From Gordionus sp. m RMFG-2023 (lineage: Eukaryota > Nematomorpha > Gordioida > Chordodea > Parachordodidae): a stretch of DNA of 64,000 nt. A model generated the notes under the pieces. It saw only the letters and a list, made by a program, of their open reading frames with translations, did no database searches and was not told the DNA's origin. The translations under genes were made by a program, and so were the position numbers. Positions 10,120 through 22,488 of the stretch are shown here, one piece after another. The first letter of the stretch is position 1. Each line of letters begins with the position of its first letter. The stretch covers positions 26,389,366 to 26,453,365 of the forward strand of contig NC_088777.1 of NCBI RefSeq assembly GCF_954871325.1, read 5' to 3'.

Positions 10120-12770
10120 GTGTATATCATTTACATTCATTCATACACCATATTCATTTCGGCTATATTAATTATTTTTATGGATTTGCGCGTTTTAAAC
10201 CACCCTATATACAATTATGAAATAACAACTCTCTCCACTAATCAAAAATCAAGTTATGTGTGGAAGTACTTTGGAAATCTTATTTTGAAGAATAAGAATA
10301 AGAAAAGCACGATAATGCCTGATTATATTTATTGTGAACCTTGTTTAAAATTGGGGAAAAAAGATGAGGAAGTTTCTGATAAAAATAATCCATTTTCACA
10401 GTAATTTATTTTAATTTTAGACTTATATTTATATATAATTTATATTTTAGTTATGATATCAAATGTTATAGCAAAAATATAAGTACCCGTCACTTAATTA
10501 ATGTGTATAAAATATCAGAAAAAACTAATAATAATAAATCCATTCAAACTCTAAAAATGTTTCTAAAGCCAACGCCAACATATAGCAAGAATATAAAAGA
10601 TAAAAAATGGCTCTTAGGTTAGTATTAATGTTTATTAATATTCATTTAAAATTTTTAACTGGTTTGTTAAATTAATTTTATTAAGCTCTATTTGTTCAAA
10701 ACAACTAAATTTTTTAGTTTGTTTTGTCAGCTCTTATTTTGAGAACTTTTTAATGTACAAACTTAATATATAATTTATTAAAATAATTATGTAAAACTTT
10801 AAAACAACTAAATTTTTAGTTTGTTTATTGTCAGCTCTATTTTGAGATCCAACGCATAAACTTATGTATAATTTAAATTAATAAAATAATTATGTAAAAC
10901 TTTAAAACAACTAAATTTTTAGTTTGTTTATTGTCAGCTCTATTTTGAGATCTTTTTAATGTATAAACTTAATGTATAATTTATTAAAATAATTATGTAA
11001 AACTTTAAAACAACTAAATCAAATTTTTTATTTGTTTCTCTTTTTTAAATATGTTTTTTCTAATAGGGCGAAATTATGTTTTGATGTGCTGCTTAGATTT
11101 ATTGCCATTTAATTCTATAAGCAATAATGGGATGACAGATTTTCTAAAGGTTTAAAATTTAAATAAAATGATTATTAAAAAATAAATTGCCTAAAAAAAT
11201 AGAAATATAAGATAATTGATTCCTCATCAGAATTGCCTAATAGGACAACTATTAGTCGGGGAGCACTTGATGATGTTTATTGTTCTATAAAGGCACATGT
11301 TTTAAACCTGATTGATGCTGGTCCAAAATTCTGTTCCATTACTTTTGATTTATGGACCAATCATTTCAAGCGGCGAAATTATATTACATTTAGTCTTCAT
11401 CATTTAGATGAAAATTTTGATCCCTGGCAACCCGAAATGTGACTCAAAAGCATACTGAGGAAACCATATTATCGGAGATTGATGGTATCGAAGAGGAGTT
11501 TCATTTAAAAGCCAAAAATATGGTAACTGATGCAGGGGCAAATGTCAAAAGAAGCGTCAGATTGGGGGATTATGAGCATCATTTATGCTTAGGCCATGGA
11601 CTACATAATTTGGTTAAAGTTGATGGCATAAAAAAGGTTGCCAGAATTGATAACCTCCTTAAAAAAAATTAGAGAAATTATTTCAGCCCTCAGATATCGA
11701 GTAGCTGATTTGGAATGTGAAATTGAAGATGAGCATCGTAAATGTCTACAGTCAATTTATGAGACAGGTCATATCTTGGATATTGATGATTCTGATCCAT
11801 ACCTTGATGACCATTTTGATAACGAAGCGGATAATAGAAATGTCATTACACCAACCAATCTATATAATACAAAAACGTTAAAATTAAATTGCCCTACCCG
11901 CTGGCACAGCATATTAATTATGCTAGAAAGTGTTCGTAGCGTGAACAAAAATCCTATAAAAATGTTTTGAATAAAATAGGAAAACAGAGTTTAAAACTTT
12001 TTAATAATGAATGGGATATGATTGACGAGTTTTATGCCGTATTAATTCCATTCCGAGAGTCAGTGGAATTTCTTTCCTCCCAAAAGGGATCGACTATAAA
12101 TCTAGGGTTATTATTTCGCAGTGAAATAGCAACCCACATACAGATCAATATATCTGATTCCTCAGATATTATTTGTTTAAAAGAAAATATGCAAAAAAAG
12201 CTTGACCATAGGTTTCCCATTACTGAACTTCAAGTTATTTTATATTTTTATTAATAAAATTATATTTTGAACATTAGATATTAGCGACTCTCCTTGATCC
12301 CAGATTTCAAAATCTGAAAATTGTGTCAGAATATTTAAATTCAAATTCTACTACATCATTTCAATTTTTAACAAGACATTTAAAACTTTTAGAAAATGAT
12401 AAAAATGCACAAAGTGAAATCCAAGTTGAAGATAATGGGGAGACTTCCAGTTCTTATATCGCCAAAATAGCTCGTAAACATTCCATTCCAGGCAGTGATT
12501 ATAACAATATAAGTAATTTAGAACAAGAATGCCATATTTTACTAAGCCAAAATAATATCCCAGAAGAGGATGAATTAACCTTTTGGAAGAAAAAGCAACT
12601 GAAACTTCCTAGGCTTGCTAATTTAGCTAGGAAGGTTCTTTGTAAACTGGAACCAGTATACCCAGCGAAAGAATTTTTTCCATTGCTGGATTAATACTCA
12701 ATACAAAAAGGACTTCTTTATGTCCCACCAATCTTGATAAAATTCTATTTATTCATGATAATTATAATTT
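10120..12770 (+). pseudogene. hAT-2 transposase (BED/ZBED1-like), several frame breaks
   Basis: In order: a BED finger with SYVWKYFGN and YCEPC (10250-10340), completed after a probable short intron by NISTRHLINVYKI (10470-10515); the first catalytic Asp in CSITFDLWTN (about 11332-11361); the second in MVTDAGANV (about 11520); a CLGHGLHNLV motif (about 11587); the conserved Trp in CPTRWHS (about 11890); and LASLLDPRFQ (about 12280). The hATC end starts at 12570 (FWKKKQLKLPRLANLARKVL). The stretch GLILNTKRTSLCP follows in another frame, showing a frameshift near 12675. Introns and frame breaks split the coding region into at least six pieces. All signature residues I looked for are present, so this is a fairly young relic. 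Confidence 0.8.
10690..11025. repeat. Three tandem units of about 115 bp inside hAT-2
   Basis: The phrase TTTGTTTATTGTCAGCTCTA, followed by ATTTTGAGA and AACAACTAAAT, recurs three times in the non-coding part between the BED exon and the catalytic exon. Confidence 0.75.
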
Positions 12771-13715
12771 AGCTAAATCTGAATTCTGATTTATTATATT
12801 TCTTACTTAATATTTTGTTTGCATTCCAAATATATATTTGTTATAATAAAAATCAATAGAATATTACTAATATGTGTTGTTTATGTGACTCTGATCTGAG
12901 TGAAAATGCAATTCCTTAGTCTATTCCTGAGAATGAAAAAATACATGAATTTAAATTGAGTGAGACAGGAAATAATTTAAGAAATAAATATGTTAACAAT
13001 GTGTTAGAAAAGAGCGCCAAATTATAAAAAAATGTAATACATTGATTTATAATATCGCGCCGCCGCCGAACGCCGATAAAAAATTTAAAAAAAACCGCCG
13101 CCGTCAATTGAGACATCGGCGCACAGGTCTAAACTTATGTAGTTCCTGCATAATAATCTTTTAAAAGAAATCTTGTTCTGTATTTTAAGGTTTTGATTGT
13201 TATTGTATCACGTTCAGAAGGTTAACAAAATTTTATTAATTTTTATTTCCATAGACAACGAGAATCTGCTCTCAGATTATCCGAGCCTTCTTTAAATATT
13301 GATAAAAATTTATCTAACTCGCGTATGATGCTGATATCAATTGTGGCTAATCTATTTAATTCTTGTTGCTAAACAAGTACACCTGTATTTCAGAATAAGA
13401 TTTTAATAAACTTTGTATCATGATATATACAGAGTTCTATCTAGTTATTCTCGCTATTACAACTCGTTTAAGGATGTGGCTTAGTTTGCTATTAGCTGTA
13501 GATTGTTTGAAATATTGTACTATTATTTTACACTATTTATATTTATGGCTATTTCAGTTAAACAATTGTCAAAAATATAATGCATAATATTATTTAGTAT
13601 ATGGCATATACATGCAAGCGTTTCGTCATCTTTGAATGCACTTATAAGATTTGCTCTGTTATCATTCACAACACATTTATTTAAGTATTTTCTACTTCTG
13701 TATATTCTCCTAAAA

Positions 13716-13967
13716 TTAATTGATTACACTTTTAATTTTGACGTTTTTTTCATCCATTGCCATTGTGTCTAAAACAAATGTTTTTAATTTAAAATCCTTA
13801 ATGATAATATGTCCTATAATGGTTAAAAAACTTAGATTTTTATAGTCATCCGTCCAAATATTAGTGATTATGGACAAGTAATTATTATTGATCATGCTTT
13901 TAATCTTAAATTTTATTTCATGGTATATTTTTGGACCTATAGTATTCATGAGAGTTTTCCGGTTCAC
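13716..13967 (-). pseudogene. hAT-1 transposase, catalytic-core piece
   Basis: The 83-residue minus-strand frame contains SIITNIWTDDYKNLSFLTI, which matches the region around the first catalytic Asp of BED-type hAT transposases (normally S-x-T-x-D-x-W), here with Asn at the Asp position. The C-terminal piece of the same gene is at 9440-9512, with hAT-2 inserted between. Confidence 0.6.
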
Positions 13968-14483
13968 AACTTTTATATTTTGGTATCCATATGTAACACC
14001 AACATTTATCTCTTGGCCTAGCTTGTAAAATCCTTCACCTTCTGTTGCATTTAAAGATTGAAGATCTTTATAAATAAAATATAACTGACTTTTCTGTAAA
14101 AAGTACCATAAAGTCTCACGACAAAAAACACCTAAACAAAAAAAGAAAATAGAACTAACTAAATGATACCGGATGTTGTTTATAAAATGCGGAAGATTTT
14201 TTAGCTTTCATTATTCTTTTTTAAAAAAGAACTAAATTAAATAAGAAAATATATAATATAATTATAAAATTGCTAATTTATATTTATAAAAAAACAATTT
14301 AAAAAATTAAAATTTTCGTGATTCACGGGAAATTTATGTTCACGCCCGATCACGCCCGGGGAAAATTTTGGAAAGGCCCGTCACGCCTTGGAATTTAAAA
14401 TTTATTCACACTCACGCCGTGACCCACCGTGACACGATGGGTCACGCCTAATTCCACGGCCCGCGCCCCCCTCTAATTGAGAT

Positions 14484-14620
14484 ATAATTTCTCAAAGCAT
14501 TAATTAAGCTTGGTGCTGAGTCTGATAATTAATAATATCTAAAAATATATTATTTATACTGAAGGATCTGTATCATCTGTTGAATCTGAAATTCATATTA
14601 TAAATTGCAATATGTCGAAA
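14484..14620 (+). pseudogene. Partial second copy of the 7.8-kb short-intron relic
   Basis: Matches 7835-7975 (GCATTAATTAAGCTTGGT, then TCTGTTGAATCT). The GT at the former donor is now AT, so splicing would fail. It continues DNA at 9095-9107 that was split by hAT-1. Confidence 0.55.
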
Positions 14621-15062
14621 TCGAAACCATAAAAATGCATAATGATTAGCTAGCCTATAAATTTAGATAACCTTAGAGGTCTAAGTAAATAAATAAGGTT
14701 ATATATAGTATTATCTGAATACGTTTTGATAGTAAATATAATATAAAAATATAGCAATTTTATTATCGTCAAATTCCCACTATGTAAAATAATATGGAAT
14801 TTATTTATTATGACGTAGTAGCTACCTCTTATCATTTCCTCAGTTAAAACTAGAATTATTATATTTTGAAAATTAAATTTAGACAATCTTAGCACGCCTT
14901 CGCTCTTCGTTAGTGCTCCACTTATTTATTATTTAAAAACAGATGATTGGAACCGGGAGAAATCTAGGAGCCAGAACTTGGAAACCTTCAGAATAAACCA
15001 GGAACAACTTTTTAAAAATTTAAGAAACGTAATCCTTTTGGCTCAAACTCCAAGTAGACATG
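14621..15062. other. No gene recognised
   Basis: An 81-residue minus-strand frame (14650-14895) shows no recognisable motif. Confidence 0.5.
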
Positions 15063-15070
15063 ATTTTGAC

Positions 15071-15220
15071 TAGTGTTATTAAACAATTCGATTTTTAAAA
15101 ACTGCTAACCCACTATTTTAGCCATAAATGTAATGCAAGCCTGGAGATTTCGTTAATATAAGTTTTTTGCTAAAATATTCTATTAGCCGTTTTTAAAAAT
15201 CGAGCCGTTTAACAACACTA
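15071..15220. mobile_element. Foldback hAT-type MITE, copy 2 (150 bp)
   Basis: Ends TAGTGTTATTAAAC and the inverse GTTTAACAACACTA. The perfect 8-bp TSD ATTTTGAC lies at 15063-15070 and 15221-15228. This copy fixes the termini and the hAT-type TSD for the whole family. Confidence 0.9.
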
Positions 15221-15228
15221 ATTTTGAC

Positions 15229-15821
15229 TATATATCACAAATTCGATTATGTCTTTCTATCGTGATAAGTTTTATTTATTTATTCCTTTTTCTTTTACCC
15301 TGTTACTCTCCCTTAAAAGGATAGTTTGATTCAAAGAAAAAATGTAGGTACGTTAATAGGCATAAATCTCCGTCACTCAAAGTTTCTCCCGCGAAAGAGG
15401 ATACCCTGAGTTACAAACCGTGGATCGTTATATATCACGATGTCTTGAAAGATCAGGAAGTCAAAGTGGTTAAGGAGTTAGCGAACAAGGGTAATAAGAT
15501 TGATATATTACACTAAATTATGAATTTGTATATTTTGTTCATGTTTAAAAATCAGTTATGTGAATGAAAATGTAATTTCTTAATATCTCTAATAAATAAT
15601 TATATCAATGGCATAATATTATAAAAGTGTCCACTTAATAGAGGAAAATAAAATCATAATAAACTTATAAAAATTTGATATTTTTACTAAATATAATATT
15701 TTTATAGATATTTTTATCAATATTTAATTAATATAATAAATGATAGCAGCATTAATTATAAAATTGATCAGTAAAGTCTTAATTTGTTCAGTAATGGACG
15801 TATCATGGTTATGAATAACTG
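15229..15821. other. No gene recognised
   Basis: Contains a somewhat GC-richer patch at 15340-15490 without an open frame I can support. Confidence 0.5.
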
Positions 15822-15829
15822 GTGTTATT

Positions 15830-16006
15830 AAACGGTCGATCTTTTTAAACAGTTAACTCAATATTTTAGCCAAAAAATATTAGCAAGCCTGAAGATTTTG
15901 AAGAAGGTTTGGACATCTATTAACCAAATCTCAAGGCTTACGCTATATTTTTTGGCTAAAATATTGGTTTATCTATTCTTAAAATTCGAGCCGTTTAACA
16001 ACATTA
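15830..16006. mobile_element. Foldback hAT-type MITE, copy 3
   Basis: Ends TGGTGTTATTAAACGG and CCGTTTAACAACATTA; the inner arms hold TATTTTAGCCAAAAAATAT and the inverse. The flanking 8-mers TGAATAAC and TTAAAAAC match only 6 of 8, so it is older than copy 2. Confidence 0.75.
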
Positions 16007-16014
16007 TTAAAAAC

Positions 16015-17009
16015 ATAAAAATTATCATCCAGGAAGAGTCATTATCCAATGATATTTAGAAGGAACTGGCCATTGGTTAGATCCTAAATGTTATGTGTGT
16101 CATTTTTTATGTTAAAGTGTGGAGTCATTTTTTATGATAAATTGAGAAGTCATTTTTTTGTGATGAATATTTTTTGATTATTTTGCGCAATCATTCTTTT
16201 AATATATAATTATTTAAAAAGGATTTATATAAAAGTTGTTATTTTTAGATTAATGATTTATTTAATAAATATTATTTATTTTATATAATAAATATAAAAA
16301 GAGAAAAAAACCAAATAAAAATATTATTGTTACCTTCCAATTTTTTTAGAAATTTATTATTTTTGCAAGTTTGTTAGTAGGACTTTTGGGCTATTGAAGA
16401 TTTATACAATTAAAGAGTATATTTAAAATCAATCAATAAGGTTATTCTTTTTGATTAAAATTTAACATTTAATTATTAGTAATTAATAATAGTTTGATTT
16501 AAAACTTTACACTAATAACTCAATAAAGATCTGTAAATCTAAAAATACTTTAATTAAACATTTTTGATAATATTTTCTTATATTAAAAATATGTTTATAA
16601 AATTAAATACCCGCCTTGCCTTTAGGTGCTAATATTGAGGCATTATTTATTAAGGCAATGCTTATACTATTTGATCTTTGCTCAATTCTTTATGATGTAG
16701 AGATGATATTATTATTAAATGTGAACAAAATAAATAAAGTATTATTTGATATTTTTAGACATATTTTTATATCAATATTTTTTTTACATGTTTGAATTTG
16801 AAATATTAATTTAATCGACATAAATAAAGTATACAAAAAAATAAGCCTAAATTTTTTCTTTATAAAATAGCGTTAAAAAGTATCTATGCTACCTTTTGTC
16901 ACGCATTAGCATGCTACTATCAAAAGTAGGGTTTATACATAGCTATATATCAGGCGCGATAGCAAATTTTAAAAAATATGTAAAAGGGCTCAGACGCGTA
17001 GCCAACTGG
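16015..17009. other. No gene recognised
   Basis: AT-rich. At 16100-16170 the word AGTCATTTTTT recurs three times. Nothing else stands out. Confidence 0.5.
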
Positions 17010-17335
17010 GGGTAGGAGAGGTGAAGAAATTCCCATCATCTGTAGCAAAAATATTTGAAGAATATAAAAGGGCTACATGAATTGTGAATTGTAAAGTATT
17101 CTATTTAAAATAGGTTATATTCTATTCTAAATATTAGCAAAAAGTTAAAATTAATTTAAATATTTATATCTTGGGTAGGAGAGGTGAAGAAATTCCCATC
17201 ATCTGTAGCAAAAATATTTGAAGAATATAAAAGGGCTACATGAATTGTGAATTGTAAAGTATTCTATTTCAAATAGGTTATATTCTATTCTAAATATTAG
17301 CAAAAAGTTAAAATTAATTTAAATATTTATATCTT
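17010..17335. repeat. Nearly identical 163-bp tandem duplication
   Basis: Units 17010-17172 and 17173-17335 begin GGGTAGGAGAGGTGAAG and differ by only one base that I can see. No open frame spans them. Confidence 0.9.
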
Positions 17336-17824
17336 GTATATTAATATTTTATCTCACGAAAATTTAAATTTTTCTCTTTACTTTTTAATAAATACTGATG
17401 GATATAAGAGGGTTTTATCAATAAAAAAAACTCTTTTTAATTAATCTCTACTAATAACTATGAGCAGAAATTTTTTAGAGTGTATCAAATGTTCAGCTAT
17501 CTAAAAAGACAGAATTTGCTGAATATAATTATTTTTAAGTTATGCTATAGGAAATAAGAAACGGTAAAAAGCCTGCACGACAAAATGTGGCATTCGACAT
17601 AAAGTAGTTACAGCATTTTTTGGATCTAGAAAAGTCTATTTTCTATGCCCTTGGAGAAATATTAAAATCACCTAAGAGATATTTCATCTGAAACTGATAC
17701 ATTAATAGATTCAATATGAATGACTGACGATTTTTTTCATTGGAATGTATTAATAAATTATTTATTACACAACAATCTATGCAATATATTTCAAAAAAAG
17801 TTATGAGAATCGCGATTATCATCA

Positions 17825-17861
17825 ATTTTTTCTCTTTAGCTTTCACCTTTTCTGGTGGTAA
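17825..17861 (-). mobile_element. Very short LINE 3'-tail fragment (37 bp)
   Basis: Identical to the last bases of the LINE at 42472-45638 (CTTTCACCTTTTCTGGTGGT preceded by the T-rich tail). It would be an extremely 5'-truncated insertion, or a tail shared by another retroposon. I could not find a convincing TSD. Confidence 0.6.
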
Positions 17862-19714
17862 TTGCAACTTAAATATAATCGCGGATAGGTGCAACCTAGT
17901 TTCATATATAAATAATGACATTGACAATATTTTTGATGGCAAATATAAAAACTGATATATACCAACTTTTAAAGTATGAAAATATTAAAAAATGCCAACT
18001 TTCAATGTGGGTAAATTTAAAAAATGATAAGCATATACCTACTTTTAAAATGAGTATATATAAATTAATATGTAATTAATTATATTTCAGTAAATTTAAT
18101 GAAGATAAAATGACAAAAAAGTAAAAATTACTATAAATAATTATAAGGGTATTTGTATAGGAAAAAATGTTATTATCCAATAAAAAAAAATTTTTTTTGG
18201 TTTAATTCTAACATAACTTAAATAAAATATGAGATAAAATCAAATCAAGTAAACAAATTTAATTGAAAATATTTTATTTAATAAAAATATTCATTTCATT
18301 TACAACTGTAGCGCTAATAAAAACATAAATTAATACAATCATCTTATAATTAAAATATAAAATGATAAAAATACATTTAACAATTATCACAAAATAATGA
18401 ATTTTAGAAGGTTTTTTAAAAATTTTTTGGCATTTGAAGTGGAACAAACAAATATCACAAATAATTGAATAATCATCTAAAGTAGGTAACATTTCTGACA
18501 ATCCAGGACTCTGCCATAATCTTGTCTTTTAAATCCTGGACCTGAACTGATGCTTCACTTGTCAAATATGATTTTATTATTTCAAAATCCACTTCATCAT
18601 TTTTTAGACATTGCATATCATTTTTTATGGTAAGAATCAAAATCAACTATTTCATTATTATAAATTATTCATTGCAGACTGTTTTGCAAATTTTATTTAT
18701 AATCCATCTTGCCTTGTGTTCTTTTGACAATGTTGTATAAGATTTAAATAACTTTTCTGAGAAAAATTAATGTATTAATATTCTTTTTTAAGTTATCTGA
18801 TGATTGCCCAAATTTCTGAGTTGTGTATCACCTAATTTTAAATATTAATAGTACACTGCATTGATTAAAAAGATTTATGAAGCAGAGGATAAGGTCATAT
18901 GGATTTTCAAAAGAAAGAAATACTGTATTGCAATGATGATCGATTCTTTTACCAGTTGGGCCAAAAATTTTGAAATGGCTTGGAGATCATATGGGTTATG
19001 TATCATTATTCAAAATTATGAAATGAACTTTCATATATTAACCAAAGAGGAAGAAAAATATATAGATGGAAAATCATATTAGTAAATTATGCCCAGCTAT
19101 TAATTAAAATAAATGTGATTAAATGGTAATATGATACAATGGAAATTTTTTGACTACAAACTAAATTATATATTTTATATTTATCTTTTTAGGAAAATTG
19201 GAACCAAATAATTCTTACATTAATGATGTCAATTTACAAATATTCTTATGGATTCAAATAAGAAAAATATATATTTTATAATTTTATTACTTTCTTTATT
19301 TTACCTTCTTCCAAATTATTATAAAAATTATATATTAATTTTTAATAACCTTTTATCTCTAATACTATATTTTTCCTCCATCTTTTTTCTTACTTTAATT
19401 TATCCTCCATTTTTCTTTTTCACTTTACCAAAAATTTTTTTATTTTGAATTTATCCTCCATCTTTTCTTTTTATTTTTTTAATTTACCAAAATTTTTTTA
19501 TTTTTTTTAAATTTTAAATTAGACAATAAAAATAAATAAATAAAAAAAGTTTTTTTTCTAATTTAGAATGCTATTTATTTCTTTTTACATAAAAAGTTTA
19601 CTTTTTCCAAAACACGTTTTTTCTTTTCATTACTATAAATATACCATGCTTTACTACTAATTTTCTAAAAAAAAATAAACAGTTATATAAATTTTAATAT
19701 TCTTAAATAAAATT
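17862..19714. other. No gene recognised; one weak exon-like stretch
   Basis: On the minus strand, 18490-18645 reads open with QDLKDKIMAESWIVRNVT and could be an exon of an unknown gene, but no partner exon is clear. On the plus strand 18861-19082 is a 73-residue frame of no known family. 19340-19520 is pyrimidine-rich with a repeated AATTTATCCTCCAT. Confidence 0.4.
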
Positions 19715-19907
19715 TATCTTATCTTATCTAGCACGTTGGTCATATACCTGCCCAAAATGAGCTAATGTGAATTTTATGAAGACCAACCTTTCATAAAATT
19801 ATGCCGATTTTTTCTCAAGGATACCGACAAACCTTGTACCCAGTTGTAATTTAACTAGAATGGGTGGAACTTACTCTTTCTGATATTGTAATAGTGAGGT
19901 TTAGTAA

Positions 19908-20843
19908 TTTATTTTTTTACGCGAAATGCCAATCAACCGATTTAAATAAGGTTGATTGGATATGAAAATTACATGTAATGATATATATATTTATTCATTA
20001 ATTTTTTATATGAAAATTACGAAAACGCATTTTTTTGATGATTCATTTTTTATGAAATTTTGAACATTATATTTGTTTTTGTTTGAAATTATTAATAAAG
20101 AAATCAAATGATAAATTTTTTTAAAAATATAAATATAAATAAATATCTTATATTTTTTAACACAATATTAGCCATGTTAAAAAAATAGTTTTAATAATTA
20201 ATTATAAATACAATATAAAAAGATATTTTTATTTATAAAAAAAATTTTCCTATTAATTTTTAATAGCATGTTTGGGATTTTTCATCTATCCATCCCAAAT
20301 GGCGAAGATTTTCCGGTTCATCTTTTGGAAGAATATAACCTAACAAATGAAATGGAATTTTAATGTCTATGGATTCAAATATTCTTAACTCACTCCTTAT
20401 CATGAATATAACTATTCAAGACTAAAAAACAGATAAGATATATATGTCTTTATATTATTAATTATTTTAATTATAAATTACAATTGCAATATCGAAAAGG
20501 GTAAGTTCCACTCATTTAGTTAAACTACAATTGGGTACAAGGTTTGCTGGTATCCTTGAGAAAAAAATTGGCATATTTTATGAAGGGTGGGCCTTCATAA
20601 AATTCACGTTCGCTCATTTTGGGCAGGTCTATGACCAACGTGCTAGATAAGATAAGATAATAAAGAAAATATTTGTGTAATTTTAGTGTGTTTAATTAAT
20701 TCCATATTTAGAGCATTGATTAGGTCTTTTTATTTAGTTCTTTAGTTAGTCAGTTATATTTCTTTTCTGTTTTCTGATTTTTTGTAATTTCGTATAATTT
20801 TTGACAGTTTTTTTGGTTTCGAGGTTTTTTTTAGTTTTTTTAG
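19908..20843 (+). repeat. Gypsy 5' LTR, split by insert E2
   Basis: 19908-20100 and 20666-20843 match the 3' LTR at 31431-31799. The primer-binding site follows directly. Confidence 0.85.
20101..20657 (-). mobile_element. E2: E1-related insert inside the Gypsy 5' LTR
   Basis: The right part (20490-20657) is the inverse of the E1 left arm. The middle (20280-20450) is the inverse of E1 body DNA at 31820-31953 and 33489-33530. An 8-bp duplication TAATAAAG flanks it (20093-20100 and 20658-20665). Its left end lacks the matching arm, so it is a one-armed or truncated copy. It is younger than the Gypsy insertion. Confidence 0.7.
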
Positions 20844-20861
20844 TGGTGCCGTGACGCACAT
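20844..20861 (+). other. Gypsy primer-binding site
   Basis: TGGTGCCGTGACGCACAT starts with TGG right after the 5' LTR, as expected for pairing with the 3' CCA end of a tRNA primer. I did not assign the tRNA. Confidence 0.6.
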
Positions 20862-21177
20862 CGGAAGAATTGGAGTGATGGTTTTAAAGGTAAAACAAAA
20901 TTTTTATTGATATATATTTTATCTGATAAATTTTTGGCAACGCAGTAGTACTAACACTAAATACGGATTTAATTGGGATTTTTTTTGGGGTAATAATATC
21001 CATATATTCTTTTTATATAAACATTTTAATTTAAATTAATTGGGCGGTAATTTTAATTAAAAAATTTATGAGCAAATGGTTTATTTTTTTAGGCATAGTG
21101 GGGAGCATAGTTTTGGGGATAAGGTTCTCTTTTATAAGGATTTGGGTTATAAAGTTATGTATTAGAATTTTAATGAA

Positions 21178-22450
21178 TTGGATTTAGGTAAACAGTTGAT
21201 TACTGTGGGAATATTGGTAATGATTTATTTATTGATTATTATATTGAAATTTTTGGTGAAAAGGGTACTGCGGTACTGGCAGAAATGTATGGTAATTTTA
21301 AAAAGGACACTGCGGTGTTGGCTGATTTTGTTAAAAAGGCAGACTTGGAAAGTACTCTAAAAGATGTTTTAGATGAAATCAAGGCTGGGAAATGATTTGG
21401 ATAGGTTTGGCGAGATTCCCCGGGAAGTGAAGGAGATGAAGGAAGTCATCAATGCGTTGATGAGGTTGAGCAGAAATTCTGGGAAGTACCTTAAATGTGA
21501 ACAGAGTAGCAATAATGGTAAAAATAGTTACAAGGAAAATAATGGGGTGTCGGTAAATAGAAAATTTGAGGAAATTATCATTTGCCATCGTTGCGGATGG
21601 AGAGGACATAAAAGGGATACCGGCGTGGTCCCAGAGCAAAGGTTTAAAGATGAATTTCCGTTAAAGAAATCTGAAATAGGAAATGCTAGTGTAAAAGTTG
21701 TTCGGGTGAATGAATCTCGAATATGTTTTAAATGTCGTAGGCCGGGTCATGTAAAATTGTTATAATTACAAATATGATAACGGAAGACTTGATAATGGTA
21801 ATGATAAAATGAAAGGGAGTGTTTTTTCCCTTAATTCTCATATAAAAAATATTAATGGTTTCAAATGGGAACAATATCCTGTGAATATTGTCAGATATTT
21901 GAATAGAAGGGGTGTCGGGAGTTTTCGGTGGGAAAAATGTCCCAAAATTCTTGTGAAAGGAAATATGGTTGTCAGTAAAAAATCTCTAAATTCCGAGTTG
22001 AATATGGGAGATAATATTAATTCTAATGAAATGGTTATTTCAGGTGGAATGAGCATCGATCTTCCTACTAAAGTGTATGATATTTTAGTGACAGAGATCT
22101 TAAATGGACAATGTTTGTATCCGAAGGTTAATTTGAAGATTGGCAGTAAGAATATAGATATGTTATTTGATACGGGGGCTAGCATTTCGATTATGTCTAG
22201 CGAAAATTTTTATAAGCATTGGCCTGGAAAAACACTTGAGAGGGAGTCCATGTGTGTCAGACAATTTGATGGGTCTGAAATTGGGGTTTTAGAAAAAGGT
22301 AAATTGGGGGTACATCTTAATGATACTATGTTTTTCCTTGATTTATGGGTAGTAAAGGAAATGTTGAGACTATTATGGGTTGGGATTGGATTACCAAGCT
22401 TGGTCCTCCTAATAATTATTGGAATATTTTTAATATTAATGATAGTGTAA
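21178..22450 (+). pseudogene. Gypsy gag and protease region (fossil)
   Basis: The gag part holds a zinc knuckle, CFKCRRPGHVK (about 21725-21757), and a cysteine-rich patch, CHRCGWRGHK (about 21584). The protease part has the retropepsin active-site motif LFDTGASISIM (about 22163-22195) with the upstream VNLKIG strand. It lies between the primer-binding site and the RT region, where gag and protease belong. Broken. Confidence 0.8.
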
Positions 22451-22488
22451 TAACTGATGTCGAAGAAAATGGAAATCTGGAATACCGG

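Larger units (their letters stand above)
9932..13131 (+). mobile_element. hAT-2 transposon, copy 1 (3.2 kb)
   Basis: Ends are TAGACATGTGCGCC at the left and the inverse of TAGACCTGTGCGCCG at the right, with GC-rich CCGCCGAT/GGCGGCGG blocks just inside. The perfect 8-bp TSD AACTTATG lies at 9924-9931 and 13132-13139. It encodes a BED-zinc-finger hAT transposase on the plus strand. A shorter relative with the same ends sits at 55727-57433. Confidence 0.92.
9116..14475 (-). mobile_element. hAT-1 transposon, interrupted by hAT-2
   Basis: Ends are TAGAG...CTCTA, followed inward by CGCGGGCC, and both sub-ends are rich in CACG/CGTG (for example CTCACGGTG). An 8-bp TSD ATTGAGAT is perfect at 9108-9115 and 14476-14483, the hAT signature. 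Removing the inner element (9932-13131) leaves about 2.16 kb. The remaining transposase pieces lie on the minus strand on both sides of the insert. The element is dead. Confidence 0.9.

Noticed and set aside
17643-17955. Overlapping ORFs of 71 and 99 residues on opposite strands
   Set aside because: They overlap each other and the LINE tail fragment; no domain in either.
20844-20861. Possible tRNA gene or SINE start after the LTR
   Set aside because: The position immediately after an LTR and the leading TGG fit a primer-binding site; no tRNA arms follow.
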